Shown here piece after piece: positions 1 to 7,026 of a DNA stretch of 13,989 nt (positions within the stretch are counted from its first letter, which is position 1; every line of letters starts with the position of its first letter). The DNA is from an uncultured Bacilli bacterium (GTDB lineage Bacteria; Bacillota_I; Bacilli_A; RF39; UBA660): assembly GCA_910587725.1 (NCBI GenBank), contig CAJUNG010000043.1, positions 1 through 13,989 of the forward strand, read 5' to 3'. A model generated the notes under the pieces. It was not told the DNA's origin. It ran no database searches and saw only the letters and a program-made list of their open reading frames with translations. The translations under genes were made by a program, and so were the position numbers.

Positions 1-111
1 ATAAAATTTTATCATTCTTTTTATTTAGTGTGAACCTTAAAGGTATTATAATCAATAATCTTCTTTTTTTTGAAAGTTTTTCTTGATTATTATATTTTCA
101 CCGTTTACTTC

Positions 112-140
112 TTGTGCTTTGCTGGATATTATGATATAGT
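112..140 (+). promoter_or_regulatory. Sigma-A promoter of first surface-protein gene
   Basis: TTGTGC at 112-117 and TATAGT at 135-140 are separated by 17 bp, and the TG at 132-133 makes a full extended -10 (TGaTATAGT). The expected start point is near 147, giving a leader of only about 23 nt before the ATG at 170. The upstream stretch 1-111 is very AT-rich and holds no gene that I can support. Confidence 0.6.
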
Positions 141-169
141 TAGTATAGTTAAGAATAGACGGTGATAGG

Positions 170-2107
170 ATGAAAGAGAAGAAGAAAACAAGAGTTGGAA
201 AATTGTTTAAACGTCAAGTTTTAGTTACTGTGCTTTGTGTAGCTGTTGTCGTTGCAGTTACTTTGGTCGCTAGTTATGCCATATTTTCAAAAGTCAAATT
301 TGGTACAGAATATAATGTGGTTTATACAGGAAACTTAAGCTTTAGTTATGTTGACTTATCGGAAGAAGGTAATGTTTTAGGGCTTGTTTCTACTTATCCC
401 ATTAGCGATAGCGAAGCAACAAAACTGACACCATTTCGTTTTTCTGTAGAAAATACCGGAACTTTAGTTGCTAAATATACCGTAAAAATTGTAGAAGACA
501 CAGCAACGATTAATGCAGATGGATGTAGTGATAATTTATTAGATTTATCCTATTTACGTTATACCTTTGATAAGGGAGAGGTAAAAGACTTAAAGTCTAG
601 TGTATCTCCAAGTAATGAAAAAGAGTTTATTGTTTATGAAGGAACTTTACAACCATTTGAGTCAAACATTCATGAGATTTTTCTTTGGATTTCAGAAAAC
701 AGTCCGAATTCTGTCCTTGGAACACATTATCATGGAAAAGTGATTGTAGAAATCGAGCAAGCAGAAGGAAGTAATCCATATGAACGACCAGAAGATAATC
801 GAATGAAAGTAACCGATATATTTAATCAAGAAAATTTAGGGGATACTTGTGGAACTTATGATGATGGGGTAGACACGTTTTTCGTCGGACAATGTGCTAA
901 TAATTATTTATGGTATTCTGGAAAACTATGGCGAATCGTTTTGAAAAACAACGAAACTGGTGCAGTCAAGATGGTGACAGATAATGCAATTACAACAATT
1001 CATTATAATACAGGAAGCCAAATGAATTTTGAAAACAGTTATGCTGATCAATGGTTAAGACAGGAATTTTTACCAACCTTACATGATTATGAAAATTATT
1101 TGGTAACTAATTCTAATTGGGATGCAACTATGGATTCTAGTAGGACTCCATCAAGGCCGAGTGGAACAACAAGTATAGAAAGAACAGTAGGTTTGCTAAA
1201 CGCTTATGAATATTATACGACCTATAATCAGTCAGAAGGAAAGGCAACGTATTCTACAGGATATTTGAATAATGCTACTGAGTGGTGGTTACTTAACCCA
1301 CATAGCACTTCTTATCAAAATATAATCAGAAAAGATGGTATCTTATCTACTAGTAGTTTTATTGTCCCTGATGGGATACGGCCAGCGATTAATATGAAAC
1401 CAGAGATTTATGTTACGTCTGGTATTGGAACCATTTCTAATCCTTTTAAAGTGATTGAAGATGATTCTAGTTTAGGTGGTGTATTGCTTTCGACAAGATA
1501 TAGCGGAGAATATCTGTTATTTAATCAGGAACGTTATCGTATCATGGGTACTGAGGATGGATTTACTAAAATTATTTCTGCGGATGTTTCAGATGATTTA
1601 GCTAATATTCAATTTCATACTACAGGTACGGTTAATAACTTTACTGTGGCGTCTATCAAAACTCGATTGGAAGAACATTATCAAAATTTGGACACCTCTT
1701 CTAAATCACTAATTGAATCTGATAGGTCTTGGTATTTGGGTGCTGTTGGGCAAGGACAAAGTTATAAATTAGGTGTATGTTCTGTTGCTGATGTAAATAA
1801 GTCTACGCAGGAATGTACTAAAGTGAGCTATTTAGTTAAGGCAAATATTGGACTTCCTAGACTAGGAGAAATGTTTGTAGGTCAATCCTCTAGAGAATCA
1901 AAAGAAACTTTTTGGCTTTTAAGTGCTTTTACTTTATCTGGTGCTCCTTATGTTTATTGTGTTGGTGCTGATTATAATCATACTTCTCCTTCTTTTAGAC
2001 ATGATGTAAAACCTTCTATGTACTTGAAATCTAACGTAGTTATAGCAAGTACAAATACAGGAGATGGAACCTATGAACATCCTTATGAAATCGAACTTGG
2101 AAGTTAG
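170..2107 (+). CDS. Membrane-anchored surface protein, TasA-like head and two DUF6273/lectin-like units (copy 1)
   Basis: This 645-residue protein starts with a basic tail (residues 2-15) and one hydrophobic segment (about 17-38) ending in SYAIFS, like the N terminus of TasA/camelysin proteins. Residues about 45-197 look like a beta-sandwich of that type, with a 'VENTGTLVAKY' strand pattern. Two related units follow. Unit 1 (about 245-427) runs from 'LWYSGKLWRIV' to 'WWLLNP' (372-377), 'GIRPAIN' and a 'GTISNPFKV' end. Unit 2 (about 446-640) runs from 'YLLFNQERYRIMG' to 'FWLLS' (581-585), 'VKPSMYLKS' and 'GTYEHPYEI'. This W-loop-RP pattern is typical of DUF6273 and C-type-lectin-like folds. 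No LPXTG motif is present, so anchoring is by the N-terminal helix unless that helix is cleaved. The ATG at 170 follows GGTGATAGG. The 185-994 segment repeats without visible change in the next gene. The ligand is unknown; adhesion is an inference. Confidence 0.85.
   Translation: MKEKKKTRVGKLFKRQVLVTVLCVAVVVAVTLVASYAIFSKVKFGTEYNVVYTGNLSFSYVDLSEEGNVLGLVSTYPISDSEATKLTPFRFSVENTGTLVAKYTVKIVEDTATINADGCSDNLLDLSYLRYTFDKGEVKDLKSSVSPSNEKEFIVYEGTLQPFESNIHEIFLWISENSPNSVLGTHYHGKVIVEIEQAEGSNPYERPEDNRMKVTDIFNQENLGDTCGTYDDGVDTFFVGQCANNYLWYSGKLWRIVLKNNETGAVKMVTDNAITTIHYNTGSQMNFENSYADQWLRQEFLPTLHDYENYLVTNSNWDATMDSSRTPSRPSGTTSIERTVGLLNAYEYYTTYNQSEGKATYSTGYLNNATEWWLLNPHSTSYQNIIRKDGILSTSSFIVPDGIRPAINMKPEIYVTSGIGTISNPFKVIEDDSSLGGVLLSTRYSGEYLLFNQERYRIMGTEDGFTKIISADVSDDLANIQFHTTGTVNNFTVASIKTRLEEHYQNLDTSSKSLIESDRSWYLGAVGQGQSYKLGVCSVADVNKSTQECTKVSYLVKANIGLPRLGEMFVGQSSRESKETFWLLSAFTLSGAPYVYCVGADYNHTSPSFRHDVKPSMYLKSNVVIASTNTGDGTYEHPYEIELGS
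185..994 (+). repeat. 810-bp direct repeat, copy A (constant head of surface gene 1)
   Basis: Reading 185-994 against 2249-3058 base by base, I see no difference over 810 bp, a constant offset of 2064. The repeat covers codons K6 to T275 of gene 1, including the membrane segment, the TasA-like ectodomain and the start of the first lectin-like unit. It begins and ends abruptly: at 184 versus 2248 the base is g versus a, and from 995 versus 3059 the genes diverge at once. Confidence 0.93.
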
Positions 2108-2117
2108 TTTCGTAGGG

Positions 2118-2158
2118 AAAAACTCATTTTTGTTTTTTTAAAACAGGTGAGTTTTTTT
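2118..2158 (+). terminator. Intrinsic terminator after surface gene 1
   Basis: A perfect 9-bp outer stem pairs AAAAACTCA (2118-2126) with TGAGTTTTT (2148-2156). Inside it is a second 6-bp stem, TGTTTT (2131-2136) with AAAACA (2140-2145), closing on a TTT loop. The 3' arm runs straight into a T tract (2152-2158). It starts 10 nt after the stop codon of gene 1, so the two surface genes are probably separate transcripts. Confidence 0.75.
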
Positions 2159-2186
2159 CTTTTTTCTTTTTATTCTTTTCTGTTTA

Positions 2187-2195
2187 TGTTATACT
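2187..2195 (+). promoter_or_regulatory. Extended -10 promoter of second surface-protein gene
   Basis: TGtTATACT (2187-2195) is a full extended -10 element. The region 17 bp upstream is T-rich with no good -35 hexamer, as tolerated by extended -10 promoters. It lies about 30 bp before the start codon at 2225 and is unrelated in sequence to the promoter of the first copy. Confidence 0.5.
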
Positions 2196-2224
2196 AATAA
2201 TAGTAAAAATAAAGAGATAGAGAG

Positions 2225-4180
2225 ATGAGTTTGATGCCAGGAAGAAGAAAAACAAGAGTTGGAAAATTGTTTAAACGTCAAGTTTTAGTTACTGTGCTTT
2301 GTGTAGCTGTTGTCGTTGCAGTTACTTTGGTCGCTAGTTATGCCATATTTTCAAAAGTCAAATTTGGTACAGAATATAATGTGGTTTATACAGGAAACTT
2401 AAGCTTTAGTTATGTTGACTTATCGGAAGAAGGTAATGTTTTAGGGCTTGTTTCTACTTATCCCATTAGCGATAGCGAAGCAACAAAACTGACACCATTT
2501 CGTTTTTCTGTAGAAAATACCGGAACTTTAGTTGCTAAATATACCGTAAAAATTGTAGAAGACACAGCAACGATTAATGCAGATGGATGTAGTGATAATT
2601 TATTAGATTTATCCTATTTACGTTATACCTTTGATAAGGGAGAGGTAAAAGACTTAAAGTCTAGTGTATCTCCAAGTAATGAAAAAGAGTTTATTGTTTA
2701 TGAAGGAACTTTACAACCATTTGAGTCAAACATTCATGAGATTTTTCTTTGGATTTCAGAAAACAGTCCGAATTCTGTCCTTGGAACACATTATCATGGA
2801 AAAGTGATTGTAGAAATCGAGCAAGCAGAAGGAAGTAATCCATATGAACGACCAGAAGATAATCGAATGAAAGTAACCGATATATTTAATCAAGAAAATT
2901 TAGGGGATACTTGTGGAACTTATGATGATGGGGTAGACACGTTTTTCGTCGGACAATGTGCTAATAATTATTTATGGTATTCTGGAAAACTATGGCGAAT
3001 CGTTTTGAAAAACAACGAAACTGGTGCAGTCAAGATGGTGACAGATAATGCAATTACATCGATTCCTTATCATTCAGACAATCAAACTTCTTTTGAAAAT
3101 AGTTATGCTGACCAATGGTTAAATCAAGAATTCTTACCGACTTTACATGATTATCAGAACTATTTAGTAGAAAATTCTACTTGGGATGCGACGGTTGACT
3201 CTAGCGATACACCAATAAGACCAAATGGGACAACTACCGTAAAAAGAACGGTAGGAATGTTAAACGCTTATGAGTATTTTACGACCTATAATCATTCAGA
3301 GGGAAAAGCAACAATGGAGACGGGATATCTAAATAATGCTACACGTTTTTGGTTAATCACTCCATATTCTTCTTCGGATGTACGTGTGGTATGGCAAGAT
3401 GGGACTTTTACTACGAATTCGCGTGAAGGTTTTGGTAGTGGTGCAGGAATAAAGCCTTCTGTTTATTTACAATCAGATATTTCTATTATTTCGGGCGATG
3501 GGAGTACGACTTCACCGTTTCGTTTAATTCATGATGAAAAAGCAGTTGAAAATGGAATAACTCTTCTTTCAACAAGATATAGTGGAGAATATGTAAAATT
3601 TAACAATTCTCTTTATCGAATCGTAGGGATAGAAAATGGACTTACAAAAATTACTGCCGTTTCAAAACCAGAGAATTTAATGGAAACACAATTTCACCAT
3701 GAACGAGTTATCTTAACTTTTGTTGATGCGAATATTAAAAATGATTTAGAGTCGTACTATCAAAGTTTAGATGAACAGTTTAAGCGTTTAGTGGAGATGA
3801 ATACTTCATGGTATTTAGGTTCAGTAGAATCTAATGCTAGTTATAAAAATAGTATTTGTGCATCAGTGGATGCGAATATTTCTACTTTACATTGCGAAAA
3901 GACAAATCTAGTGACTTCTGCAACAATTGGACTTCCACGAGTAGGGGAGATGTTTTCTAGCCAAATTGCAAAGGAGAAAAAGGAAAATTTTTGGACTTTG
4001 ACTCCAAGCTTTTCTTACTATATTCGCCATATTAATGCCGGAGGTGGACTAAATGACAATAGTGCTGTTAGTACTTATGGTGCTCGTCCATCAATGTATT
4101 TAAAATCGAATGTGGTTATTGCTCGGAATAATACAGGGGATGGGACCTATGAACATCCTTACGAAATTGAACTTGGTTAA
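2225..4180 (+). CDS. Membrane-anchored surface protein, TasA-like head and two DUF6273/lectin-like units (copy 2)
   Basis: This 651-residue paralogue of the preceding gene has the same order: basic tail, membrane segment (about 20-41), TasA/camelysin-like region, then two lectin-like units. Residues 9-278 are identical to residues 6-275 of copy 1. After that the proteins differ at many positions, most of all in the loops before the RP/KP motif (about 380-409 and 591-620), where even length differs. The framework (FW, GIKP/ARP, STRYSGEY, IGLPR.GEMF, GTYEHPYEIELG) is kept. The start is ambiguous: ATG 2225 has AAAGAGA 7 nt upstream, while ATG 2234 would give a head of exactly the same length as copy 1 (MPGRRKTRVGK versus MKEKKKTRVGK). 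The stop at 4180 lies 20 nt before the ispG ATG with no terminator between. Surface exposure is inferred; the ligand is unknown. Confidence 0.85.
   Translation: MSLMPGRRKTRVGKLFKRQVLVTVLCVAVVVAVTLVASYAIFSKVKFGTEYNVVYTGNLSFSYVDLSEEGNVLGLVSTYPISDSEATKLTPFRFSVENTGTLVAKYTVKIVEDTATINADGCSDNLLDLSYLRYTFDKGEVKDLKSSVSPSNEKEFIVYEGTLQPFESNIHEIFLWISENSPNSVLGTHYHGKVIVEIEQAEGSNPYERPEDNRMKVTDIFNQENLGDTCGTYDDGVDTFFVGQCANNYLWYSGKLWRIVLKNNETGAVKMVTDNAITSIPYHSDNQTSFENSYADQWLNQEFLPTLHDYQNYLVENSTWDATVDSSDTPIRPNGTTTVKRTVGMLNAYEYFTTYNHSEGKATMETGYLNNATRFWLITPYSSSDVRVVWQDGTFTTNSREGFGSGAGIKPSVYLQSDISIISGDGSTTSPFRLIHDEKAVENGITLLSTRYSGEYVKFNNSLYRIVGIENGLTKITAVSKPENLMETQFHHERVILTFVDANIKNDLESYYQSLDEQFKRLVEMNTSWYLGSVESNASYKNSICASVDANISTLHCEKTNLVTSATIGLPRVGEMFSSQIAKEKKENFWTLTPSFSYYIRHINAGGGLNDNSAVSTYGARPSMYLKSNVVIARNNTGDGTYEHPYEIELG
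2249..3058 (+). repeat. 810-bp direct repeat, copy B (constant head of surface gene 2)
   Basis: This is the second copy of the repeat at 185-994, in the same orientation and with no mismatch found by eye. Not even synonymous positions differ over 270 codons, whereas synonymous and amino-acid changes are frequent in the following roughly 1,100 bp. This contrast points to recent homogenisation or duplication of the head only. Confidence 0.93.
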
Positions 4181-4200
4181 AAAGAGTGGTGGTAGAATTT

Positions 4201-5265
4201 ATGACAAAAAGAACAAAAACTAGACCAGTAAAAGTTGGTTCTGTCATTATTGGAGGAAGTCATCATGTAGTGATTCAATCGATGTGTAACACAAGAACAA
4301 AAGAAGTAGAAAAAACCGTAGAACAGATTTTAAAATTAGAACGCATCGGTTGTGAAATTGTTCGTGTTTCTTGTCTAGATTTAGAAGATGCTAGAGCAAT
4401 TCAAAAAATTAAAAGTCAGATTCATATTCCTCTAGTTGCCGATATTCATTTTGATTATCGACTTGCTCTTGCTGCGATTGATGCTGGAGTTGATAAAATC
4501 CGCATTAATCCAGGAAATATTGGAAGCGAGGAAAAGATTAAACAAGTGGTAGATGCTTGTAAAAATAAACAGATTCCGATTCGTATTGGTGTGAACTCAG
4601 GTTCATTAGAAAAAGATATCCTTTTAAAATATGGTGCGCCTACGGTAGATGCGATGATAGAAAGTGCAAAAAGACATGTAGAAATCTTAGAAAAATTTGA
4701 TTTTCATGATATTGTGATTTCCTTGAAAACGACAAATTTAGATTTATGTGTTGATGCTTATTTGAAAGCTTCTAAAGTCTTTCCTTATCCTCTTCATATT
4801 GGGATTACTGAAAGTGGAACAGATTTTAGTGGAACAATTAAATCAAGTATCGGCCTTTCTCAAATTCTAAATCAAGGAATTGGCGATACGATTCGTGTTT
4901 CCTTATCTGATGACCCGACTTTAGAAGTAAAAGTCGCTAAAGAAATTTTAAAAAATTGTGGTTTATTCGAGGATTCTCCTGTTTTGATTTCCTGTCCGAC
5001 TTGCGGAAGGACACAGATTGATTTAATTCCAATAGCCAAAGAAATTGAGAACTTTTTAGAGACAATTCCCCAAAAAATTACTGTTGCTGTTATGGGATGT
5101 TGTGTGAATGGCCCAGGAGAAGCTAGTTTTGCCGATATTGGCATTGCTGGTGGTATCCATGAAGGATTAATCTTTAAAAAAGGAGAAATCGTGAAGAAAG
5201 TTCCCCAAGAAGAAATTGTAGAAACGCTAAAGAAGGAAATTTTATCCATGGTGAAATCGAGGTAA
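4201..5265 (+). CDS. ispG: 4-hydroxy-3-methylbut-2-en-1-yl diphosphate synthase (flavodoxin/ferredoxin type)
   Basis: IspG (GcpE) is the cytosolic [4Fe-4S] enzyme converting MEcPP to HMBPP, the penultimate step of the MEP isoprenoid pathway. The 354-residue product has the TIM-barrel half at the N terminus ('VVIQSMCNTRTKEV', 'PLVADIHFDYRLAL', 'KIRINPGNIG') and the C-terminal cluster domain. Cluster ligands C265, C268 (ISCPTCGR), C300 and E307 (GCCVNGPGE) are all present; the extra Cys at 301 is unusual but next to a ligand, not a replacement. The frame is open to a GTG at 4186, but ATG 4201 gives the classic 'MTKR..TRPVKVG' start with GGTGGT upstream. It is the short bacterial form without the plant or Chlamydia insert. 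It has no obvious promoter of its own and may be read through from the surface gene upstream. Confidence 0.96.
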   Translation: MTKRTKTRPVKVGSVIIGGSHHVVIQSMCNTRTKEVEKTVEQILKLERIGCEIVRVSCLDLEDARAIQKIKSQIHIPLVADIHFDYRLALAAIDAGVDKIRINPGNIGSEEKIKQVVDACKNKQIPIRIGVNSGSLEKDILLKYGAPTVDAMIESAKRHVEILEKFDFHDIVISLKTTNLDLCVDAYLKASKVFPYPLHIGITESGTDFSGTIKSSIGLSQILNQGIGDTIRVSLSDDPTLEVKVAKEILKNCGLFEDSPVLISCPTCGRTQIDLIPIAKEIENFLETIPQKITVAVMGCCVNGPGEASFADIGIAGGIHEGLIFKKGEIVKKVPQEEIVETLKKEILSMVKSR

Positions 5266-5281
5266 ATTTACTTCTTTTTTT
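5259..5281 (+). terminator. Probable weak intrinsic terminator overlapping the ispG stop
   Basis: GAGGTA (5259-5264) pairs with TACTTC (5269-5274), a 6-bp stem with one G-U pair, around an AATT loop. A run of seven T follows (5275-5281). The stem contains the start of the ispG stop codon. It would separate ispG from ruvA, which has its own -10 element just downstream. Confidence 0.45.
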
Positions 5282-5294
5282 CTGTTTCTAGTTA

Positions 5295-5303
5295 TGATAA
5301 AAT
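5295..5303 (+). promoter_or_regulatory. Extended -10 promoter before ruvA
   Basis: TGaTAAAAT (5295-5303) is an extended -10 element, overlapped by TATGAT at 5293-5298. The sequence upstream is a T tract with no clear -35. It lies about 27 bp before the ruvA ATG. Confidence 0.45.
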
Positions 5304-5329
5304 ATTTGTTAGAAGGGAAGTTTTAATTG

Positions 5330-5896
5330 ATGTATCATTCACTAAATGGGAAAATTATTGCTGTAGAAAGCACGTATATCGTTTTAGAATGTGGAGGTGT
5401 TGGGTTTTTAGTTTATACCCCGAATCCTTATGTTTTTGAAGTCGGAGAAACTAGATTTATCTATGCATATCAACATATTAGAGAAGATGAAATGTCACTT
5501 TTTGGCTTTAAAACCAAAGAAGAAAAAGAATTATTTTTAAAATTGATAGGGGTTAAGGGGCTTGGTCCTAAAATGGCTCTTCCTATTCTTGCAACGGGCT
5601 CTATTTCGGGAATTGTCGATGCCATCGACCGTGAGAATATTTTATACTTAAAGAAATTTCCGAAGATTGGGGACAAGCTTGCTCGTCAAATTGTTCTTGA
5701 TTTAAAAGGAAAACTTGCGATTGATACTGAAATGGTTTCCGAAGGTAAAGAAGATACGACTAGAGAATTAAGTGAGGTGTTAAGAGGACTCGGGTATAAA
5801 GATAAAGACTTCCGTAGTGTTTTGGGAAGAGTTGACCAAAGTTTACCAATTGAAGAGCAAGTTAAAGATGCGTTAAAGCTTTTACTTCGAGGGTAA
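5330..5896 (+). CDS. ruvA: Holliday junction branch migration protein RuvA
   Basis: RuvA binds four-way DNA junctions as a tetramer and loads the RuvB motor. The 188-residue product has the three expected parts. The OB fold (1-62) carries the acidic pin residues in 'REDEMSLFGF' (E52, D53). Two helix-hairpin-helix motifs follow ('IGVKGLGPKMALPIL' about 73-87; 'FPKIGDKLARQIVLDLKGK' about 110-128). The C-terminal RuvB-contact domain (about 143-188) contains 'VLRGLGYKDKDF'. A TTG at 5327 is in frame, but ATG 5330 is preceded by GAAGGGAAG at 5312-5320 with 9-nt spacing and gives the usual 'MYHSLNGKI' start. The gene is separated from ruvB by a hydrolase gene that begins 4 nt after its stop. Confidence 0.95.
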   Translation: MYHSLNGKIIAVESTYIVLECGGVGFLVYTPNPYVFEVGETRFIYAYQHIREDEMSLFGFKTKEEKELFLKLIGVKGLGPKMALPILATGSISGIVDAIDRENILYLKKFPKIGDKLARQIVLDLKGKLAIDTEMVSEGKEDTTRELSEVLRGLGYKDKDFRSVLGRVDQSLPIEEQVKDALKLLLRG

Positions 5897-5900
5897 ACTG

Positions 5901-6944
5901 ATGAGGCATGAAAAACTTACGTCATTGTTAAATGAGATGGTAGAATATAATGCTTTTCCTGGTGCTACTTATGCGTTACTAACAAGAAAGAATCTTTATT
6001 TAGGTGCGGTAGGAAAACGAAGTCTTTTGCCTGAAATTGAAGAAAACACAATCGATACGATTTATGATGTTGCCTCGTTAACGAAAGTTATTGCCACTTC
6101 CACAATCATTACACGAATGCTTGCTCAGAAAAAAATTTGTCTAGAAGATAAAGTTCAGACATTTTTGCCCGATTTTCGTTATCCGCAAATTACGATTCTT
6201 GATTTGTTAAGCCATCGCTCAGGGCTTCCTAAAACATTGAATAGTCAAGGTCTTACTGAAAAAGAATTTCTTCATCAACTATATCAGTTACCGCTTAACG
6301 ATGAGAATTCTCCAACCGTAGTGTATTCTGATGTTGGCTATTTATTTCTTGGTTTAGTGATAGAAAAGATTTATGGAAAAAGTATAGATATGGTTGCTAT
6401 TGAAGAAGTTTTTAAACCTCTTGGAATGATGGATAGCAGTTATTCTCCTATGGATGTCAAACGGTGTGCTCCTACAGAACTTACAACTTATCGGGGATTA
6501 ATTCGCGGGACTGTTCATGATGGTAAGTCCTTTCTTCTTCATGGTAAAACTGGACATGCAGGGTTGTTTACTACGGTTCAAGACTTAGTTAAATTTTGTC
6601 AAATGATAAAGAATGATGGAGTTGTTGATGGGAAGCGTTATCTTCCGAAGGACTGTATCGATTTATGGTTTACTCCAGCGTCTTCATGTATGAATCAACC
6701 CTCTAGAAGCTTTTCTTGGATTGTTGGTTCTGACTTTGAAACACTTGGTAATAGTGGAAAATCCTCTACGATTAGTGCTACAGGTTTTACGGGGACTTCT
6801 ATTGTGATGGATAGAAAACGGGGAGTATATGCCATTCTACTTTCTAATCGAGTTCATCTGAGCAGAGAAAATAAAAAAATTCATCTTGCTCGTCAAAAAT
6901 ATTTCTCCCTTTGCTTTCAAATTGCGAAAGAGGAGGAAGAATAG
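5901..6944 (+). CDS. Serine hydrolase, class C beta-lactamase/esterase family (S12 type)
   Basis: This 347-residue protein has the active-site pattern of the beta-lactamase class C / penicillin-binding-protein-like serine hydrolase family. The SxxK motif is S59-L-T-K62, with 'YDVASLTKVIATS' around it. The second motif is Y142-S-D144 (VYSDVGYLFLG), and a third-motif region 'HGKTGHAGLF' lies at 214-223. 'LLSHRSGLP' (103-110) and 'GFTGTSIVMD' near the C terminus are also typical. No signal peptide or membrane helix is visible, so it is probably cytoplasmic, which argues against a true penicillin-degrading enzyme; an esterase, amidase or peptidase role is more likely. It starts 4 nt after ruvA with CGAGGG 7 nt upstream, so it is translated from the ruvA transcript. 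The substrate cannot be told from sequence. Confidence 0.88.
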   Translation: MRHEKLTSLLNEMVEYNAFPGATYALLTRKNLYLGAVGKRSLLPEIEENTIDTIYDVASLTKVIATSTIITRMLAQKKICLEDKVQTFLPDFRYPQITILDLLSHRSGLPKTLNSQGLTEKEFLHQLYQLPLNDENSPTVVYSDVGYLFLGLVIEKIYGKSIDMVAIEEVFKPLGMMDSSYSPMDVKRCAPTELTTYRGLIRGTVHDGKSFLLHGKTGHAGLFTTVQDLVKFCQMIKNDGVVDGKRYLPKDCIDLWFTPASSCMNQPSRSFSWIVGSDFETLGNSGKSSTISATGFTGTSIVMDRKRGVYAILLSNRVHLSRENKKIHLARQKYFSLCFQIAKEEEE

Positions 6945-6990
6945 ATTTTTATTAAAATGAGTAAAAATACTTCAGGAATTTGAGAAAATT

Positions 6991-6999
6991 TGATATAAT
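6991..6999 (+). promoter_or_regulatory. Extended -10 promoter before ruvB
   Basis: TGaTATAAT (6991-6999) is a perfect extended -10. A poor -35, TTCAGG (6971-6976), is 17 bp upstream. The expected start near 7006 leaves a short leader with the GAGGTGA ribosome site at 7012-7018. It can drive ruvB, the unknown gene and queA, which are tightly spaced. Confidence 0.6.
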
Positions 7000-7026
7000 A
7001 GAGATAAAAGTGAGGTGAATATTCAT

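Noticed and set aside
54..91. Inverted repeat AATAATC / GATTATT as a terminator of an upstream gene.
   Set aside because: The 24-nt loop is long, the stem is only 7 A-T-rich pairs and no T tract follows directly; this is expected by chance in such AT-rich DNA.
1285..1400. Diversity-generating retroelement target (lectin-like variable loops).
   Set aside because: No reverse transcriptase or template repeat is present in the window, and the differences between the two paralogues are not limited to adenine positions.
185..3058. The 810-bp repeat as an insertion sequence or other mobile element.
   Set aside because: It lies entirely inside the two reading frames, encodes the protein heads, and shows no terminal inverted repeats, target duplications or transposase.
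4872..5249. Open frame on the - strand opposite ispG, and similar ones opposite ruvA, ruvB and queA.
   Set aside because: They lie wholly within strongly recognised genes, lack ribosome sites and show no family features.
6946..6963. Hairpin ATTTT/AAAAT after the serine hydrolase gene as a terminator.
   Set aside because: The stem is five A-T pairs and is followed by GAGT rather than a T run.
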